From NCBI GenBank assembly GCA_016987375.1, contig PJRA01000493.1:1474755-1496327 (forward strand): 21,573 bases of DNA, written 5' to 3'. Source of the DNA: Brachionus koreanus (taxonomy: Eukaryota > Rotifera > Eurotatoria > Ploima > Brachionidae). The position numbers and the translations under genes are program-made. Numbering within the stretch: the stretch's first letter is position 1; the number at the start of each line of letters is the position of its first letter. Shown here one piece after another: positions 19,869-21,573 of this stretch. The notes below the pieces were generated by a model. That model was not told the origin of the DNA. It ran no database searches and worked only from the letters and a program-made list of their open reading frames with translations.

Positions 19869-20432
19869 CTTTTGATTTACAAATTTGTATTAATAAAGTT
19901 TTGGTAAATATTTCACAAGTTATAATTTTGTTTAAAATAAGGCCTTACTCAATTAAAAATCTCCTTAGCTACAATGAAAACTGGAGTTACGGTTATCATT
20001 TATATTAGCTATTTATTTTAAAAAGAATCTTTTAGAATAGTAAGATATTTGAAATTTTTTTAATTGACACAACATTTAAATAATTGCAGTTTAAAAAACA
20101 AAAAATCTTAGGCAACTTGAAAACAAAATTCGTGCGCTTGCCTGAGCAATATCGACCTAAAGGTTGTACAAAACCATGCCAATAGTGTTAGCTCTAGGCT
20201 CGATATCATACGTCGATATAGAGTTATATACCTAAAGTGATATTATTTTTTCAAAATAAATTTTTGACAAAAGTTGAGCTTAATTTCCGGATTAAGAAAA
20301 TGATCAGATGATCTAATATATATATATATATATATTTAAACTACTAACTATTTGCTATAATATTGGAAAATTTTTTTTTATTGAAAAGGAGATGTGACTT
20401 AACTAGAGAATTTTCGAAAAGCAGTCAAAAAT
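19869..20432. other. Probable synaptojanin intron / 5' flank of the mariner relic
   Basis: No exon ending in the expected TPAW-like phosphatase motif can be found on the minus strand here. A patch at about 20105-20230 is less A/T-rich and contains ATATCGAC (20149-20156) and its inverse GTCGATAT (20212-20219). It could be the tip of a decayed element. A dinucleotide (AT)n tract occupies 20316-20335. Tc1/mariner elements insert at TA, so the left end of the mariner relic may lie near it. Confidence 0.4.
20316..20335. repeat. (AT)n dinucleotide tract
   Basis: About ten AT units without interruption. A TA-rich target of this kind is compatible with the nearby Tc1/mariner insertion. Confidence 0.8.
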
Positions 20433-20851
20433 ATGATTTCACAAATGAAAAAATCTGACCTTGTCGCGCACTATATAATACGGTCAACCGTATTCAAATT
20501 GGAGATCCGATCAAGGACAATATGAGAACGGGTCGTCCAAGCAACCGGACAGCTGCAAGGAAGACAAAACTAAAGAGATTGACCAATAACTGAACTGGAG
20601 TGAGTCAAAGGCGTCTAGCAACAAAATTTAATGTCAACCAGACAACAGTTGGCCGGCAGTTAACAAAAATGGATATTTAATATCGTAAACGTGAAAAAAC
20701 ACCAAAATATAGCACCGTACAGCATGAAAAAGCCAAGAAATTGAGTAAAAAACTTTCAAATATGTTATATCGTTCACCATGTTCGCTTATTTTGGACGAC
20801 GAAAGTACTTTACTTTGGCGGGCGACAACACGCCGGGAAATGCTGGATATT

Positions 20852-21153
20852 CTTCTTTTACCCTATTCTATCCTTGTGGATAATGGGGAGGAGCTCATCT
20901 CCTTTTCAAGTACCTTTTTGAGCAACAGCTCCTATCTGAGACAGAGGCTACTGCATCGAGTTGATCATCTACGCTGAAAATTTTACCCAGTCGAAACCGG
21001 TCCCCAATTTTTTTATTATGAAAGGGGTTTAAAACATAGCCCGTATAGCCGAGTGGTTTGTGTGTTAGTCATGCAAGCAGAGGGTGGAGGGTTCAAAACC
21101 CACTGAGGATGGAAAAGTCTTCAAAATGTCTCTGCAATACGGGGCGCATGTTT
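20852..21153. mobile_element. SINE-like insertion with 14-bp TSD
   Basis: The 14 bases AAATGCTGGATATT occur at 20838-20851 and again at 21154-21167, bracketing 302 bp foreign to the transposase frame. Deleting the 302 bp and one repeat copy restores the mariner reading frame exactly across the join (GNAG into YYTNEK). This shows both the insertion and its target-site duplication. A 14-bp duplication fits target-primed reverse transcription. The insert is richer in G/C than its surroundings, has no ORF and carries a tRNA-like module in its right half. No poly(A) tail is obvious at either end. The left half (20852-21035) is unrelated to anything I recognise. Confidence 0.8.
21039..21113 (+). 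ncRNA. tRNA-like Pol III promoter module inside the SINE
   Basis: An A-box match TAGCCGAGTGG (21046-21056) and a B-box match GGTTCAAAACC (21090-21100) are spaced as in tRNA genes. The T-arm can form with four of five pairs (GAGGG, loop TTCAAAA, CCCAC). The D-arm sequence GCCGAGTGGTT resembles class II (Leu/Ser) tRNAs. The anticodon and acceptor stems do not fold convincingly, so this is a tRNA-derived promoter, not a working tRNA. It lies in the right half of the insert, so the preceding 180 bp are unexpected for a plain tRNA-head SINE. Confidence 0.6.
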
Positions 21154-21573
21154 AAATGCTGGATATTACACAAATGAAAAGTCTTCTTGTCCGAACAGTG
21201 TTCGATTTGCTGGAAAGAAAGTTTCCAAAGAAGGTGTTGGTTTCGATAGCCATATCCGATCGAGGAATGTCAAAGCCACTTTTTTGATTATCAAAGTCGG
21301 TTGCCATCAATTCGAGCATCTATATCGACGAATGCTTGAATAAACGACTGCTCCCATTTATATATGAGTATCATGAAGACCTAGACTACATTTTTGGCCT
21401 TAGCGTCTGCTCACTATTCTATGGTAAGCACAACATGGATGAACGAAAATTTAAATTATGTGATCAAAGATATCAACCCGCCAAATGTCTCTCAAGCGCA
21501 CCCAAACGAAAATTTTTGGGGTTGTTTGAGTGAAAAAGTATACGAGGGAGGTTGGCAAGCCTCAACAGAGCAA

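Larger units (their letters stand above)
20433..21573 (+). pseudogene. Tc1/mariner transposase relic, runs off the window
   Basis: From ATG 20433 the plus strand reads MKKSDLVAHY. After a frameshift come DNMRTGRPSNRTAARK, a helix-turn-helix (TGVSQRRLATKFNVNQTTVG) and YRKREKTPKYS. The first catalytic aspartate region is LILDDE (about 20796), and after a 1-nt shift YFTLAGDNTPGNAG. The frame resumes after the SINE-like insertion with YYTNEKSSCP, VLVSIAISDRGMSKP and IYIDECLNKRLLPFI. The second catalytic site is damaged: WP is followed directly by LASAHY, so the aspartate codon expected after WP is deleted with a frameshift. The third acidic site is visible in HPNENFWG, then KVYEGGWQASTEQ at the window edge. 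Three further in-frame stops confirm that it is dead. It lies antisense, just upstream of the first visible synaptojanin exon, most likely within an intron of that gene. Confidence 0.85.

Noticed and set aside
21039..21113. Functional tRNA gene
   Set aside because: A and B boxes and a T-arm are present, but the anticodon and acceptor stems do not fold, and the module sits inside a duplicated-target insertion.
1..21573. CRISPR array, bacterial operon or phage system
   Set aside because: Introns, A/T intergenic DNA and eukaryotic transposons show that this is nuclear animal DNA; no spaced direct repeats were seen.

Overview
The window reads as nuclear DNA of a small, very A+T-rich animal. Genes carry short GT-AG introns of about 48-80 bp, intergenic DNA is almost pure A/T, AATAAA signals follow stop codons, and there are animal genes (the synaptojanin C-terminal half) beside animal-type transposons (CR1/L2/Jockey-like LINEs, Ty3/gypsy, Tc1/mariner, pogo/Tigger, MULE, MITE, a tRNA-related SINE). 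Compact introns plus this mix suggest a micro-metazoan such as a monogonont rotifer. That assignment is inference, not demonstrated.

Layout, left to right. (1) 719-1512 (+): a complete four-exon orphan gene. (2) 1513-3646: mostly empty A/T DNA with a hairpin and possible stray exons. (3) 3647-5552 (+): a multi-exon single-pass membrane protein with a Ser/Thr-rich, glycosylation-rich ectodomain. (4) 6141-8689: a transposon graveyard holding a LINE C-terminal scrap, a pogo/Tigger relic (-) and a 5'-truncated Ty3/gypsy integrase region ending in a recognisable 3' LTR. (5) 9358-10321: a MULE transposase scrap (-) abutting a dead LINE RT (+). (6) 10322-12995: an A/T desert. (7) 12996-14405 (+): an intronless 469-aa condensation-domain/acyltransferase-fold protein lacking the canonical catalytic histidine. 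(8) 14657-16476: an inverted-repeat element, then a solo LTR on the minus strand split by a 5'-truncated LINE, with target-site duplications at both levels. (9) 16769-16910: a 142-bp MITE with perfect 26-bp terminal inverted repeats and an 8-bp TSD. (10) 18158-19868 (-): the 3' half of synaptojanin (end of the 5-phosphatase domain, RRM-like domain, proline-rich tail). (11) 20433-21573 (+): a Tc1/mariner transposase relic split by a 302-bp SINE-like insertion with a 14-bp TSD and a tRNA-like Pol III promoter.

The host genes (719, 3647, 12996, 18158) show no sign of acting together. The strongest signals are the two cleanly dated nested insertions (LINE in solo LTR; SINE in mariner), the new MITE, and the condensation-fold protein with a substituted active site. 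Boundaries of relics are estimates from reading frames. No database search was possible.
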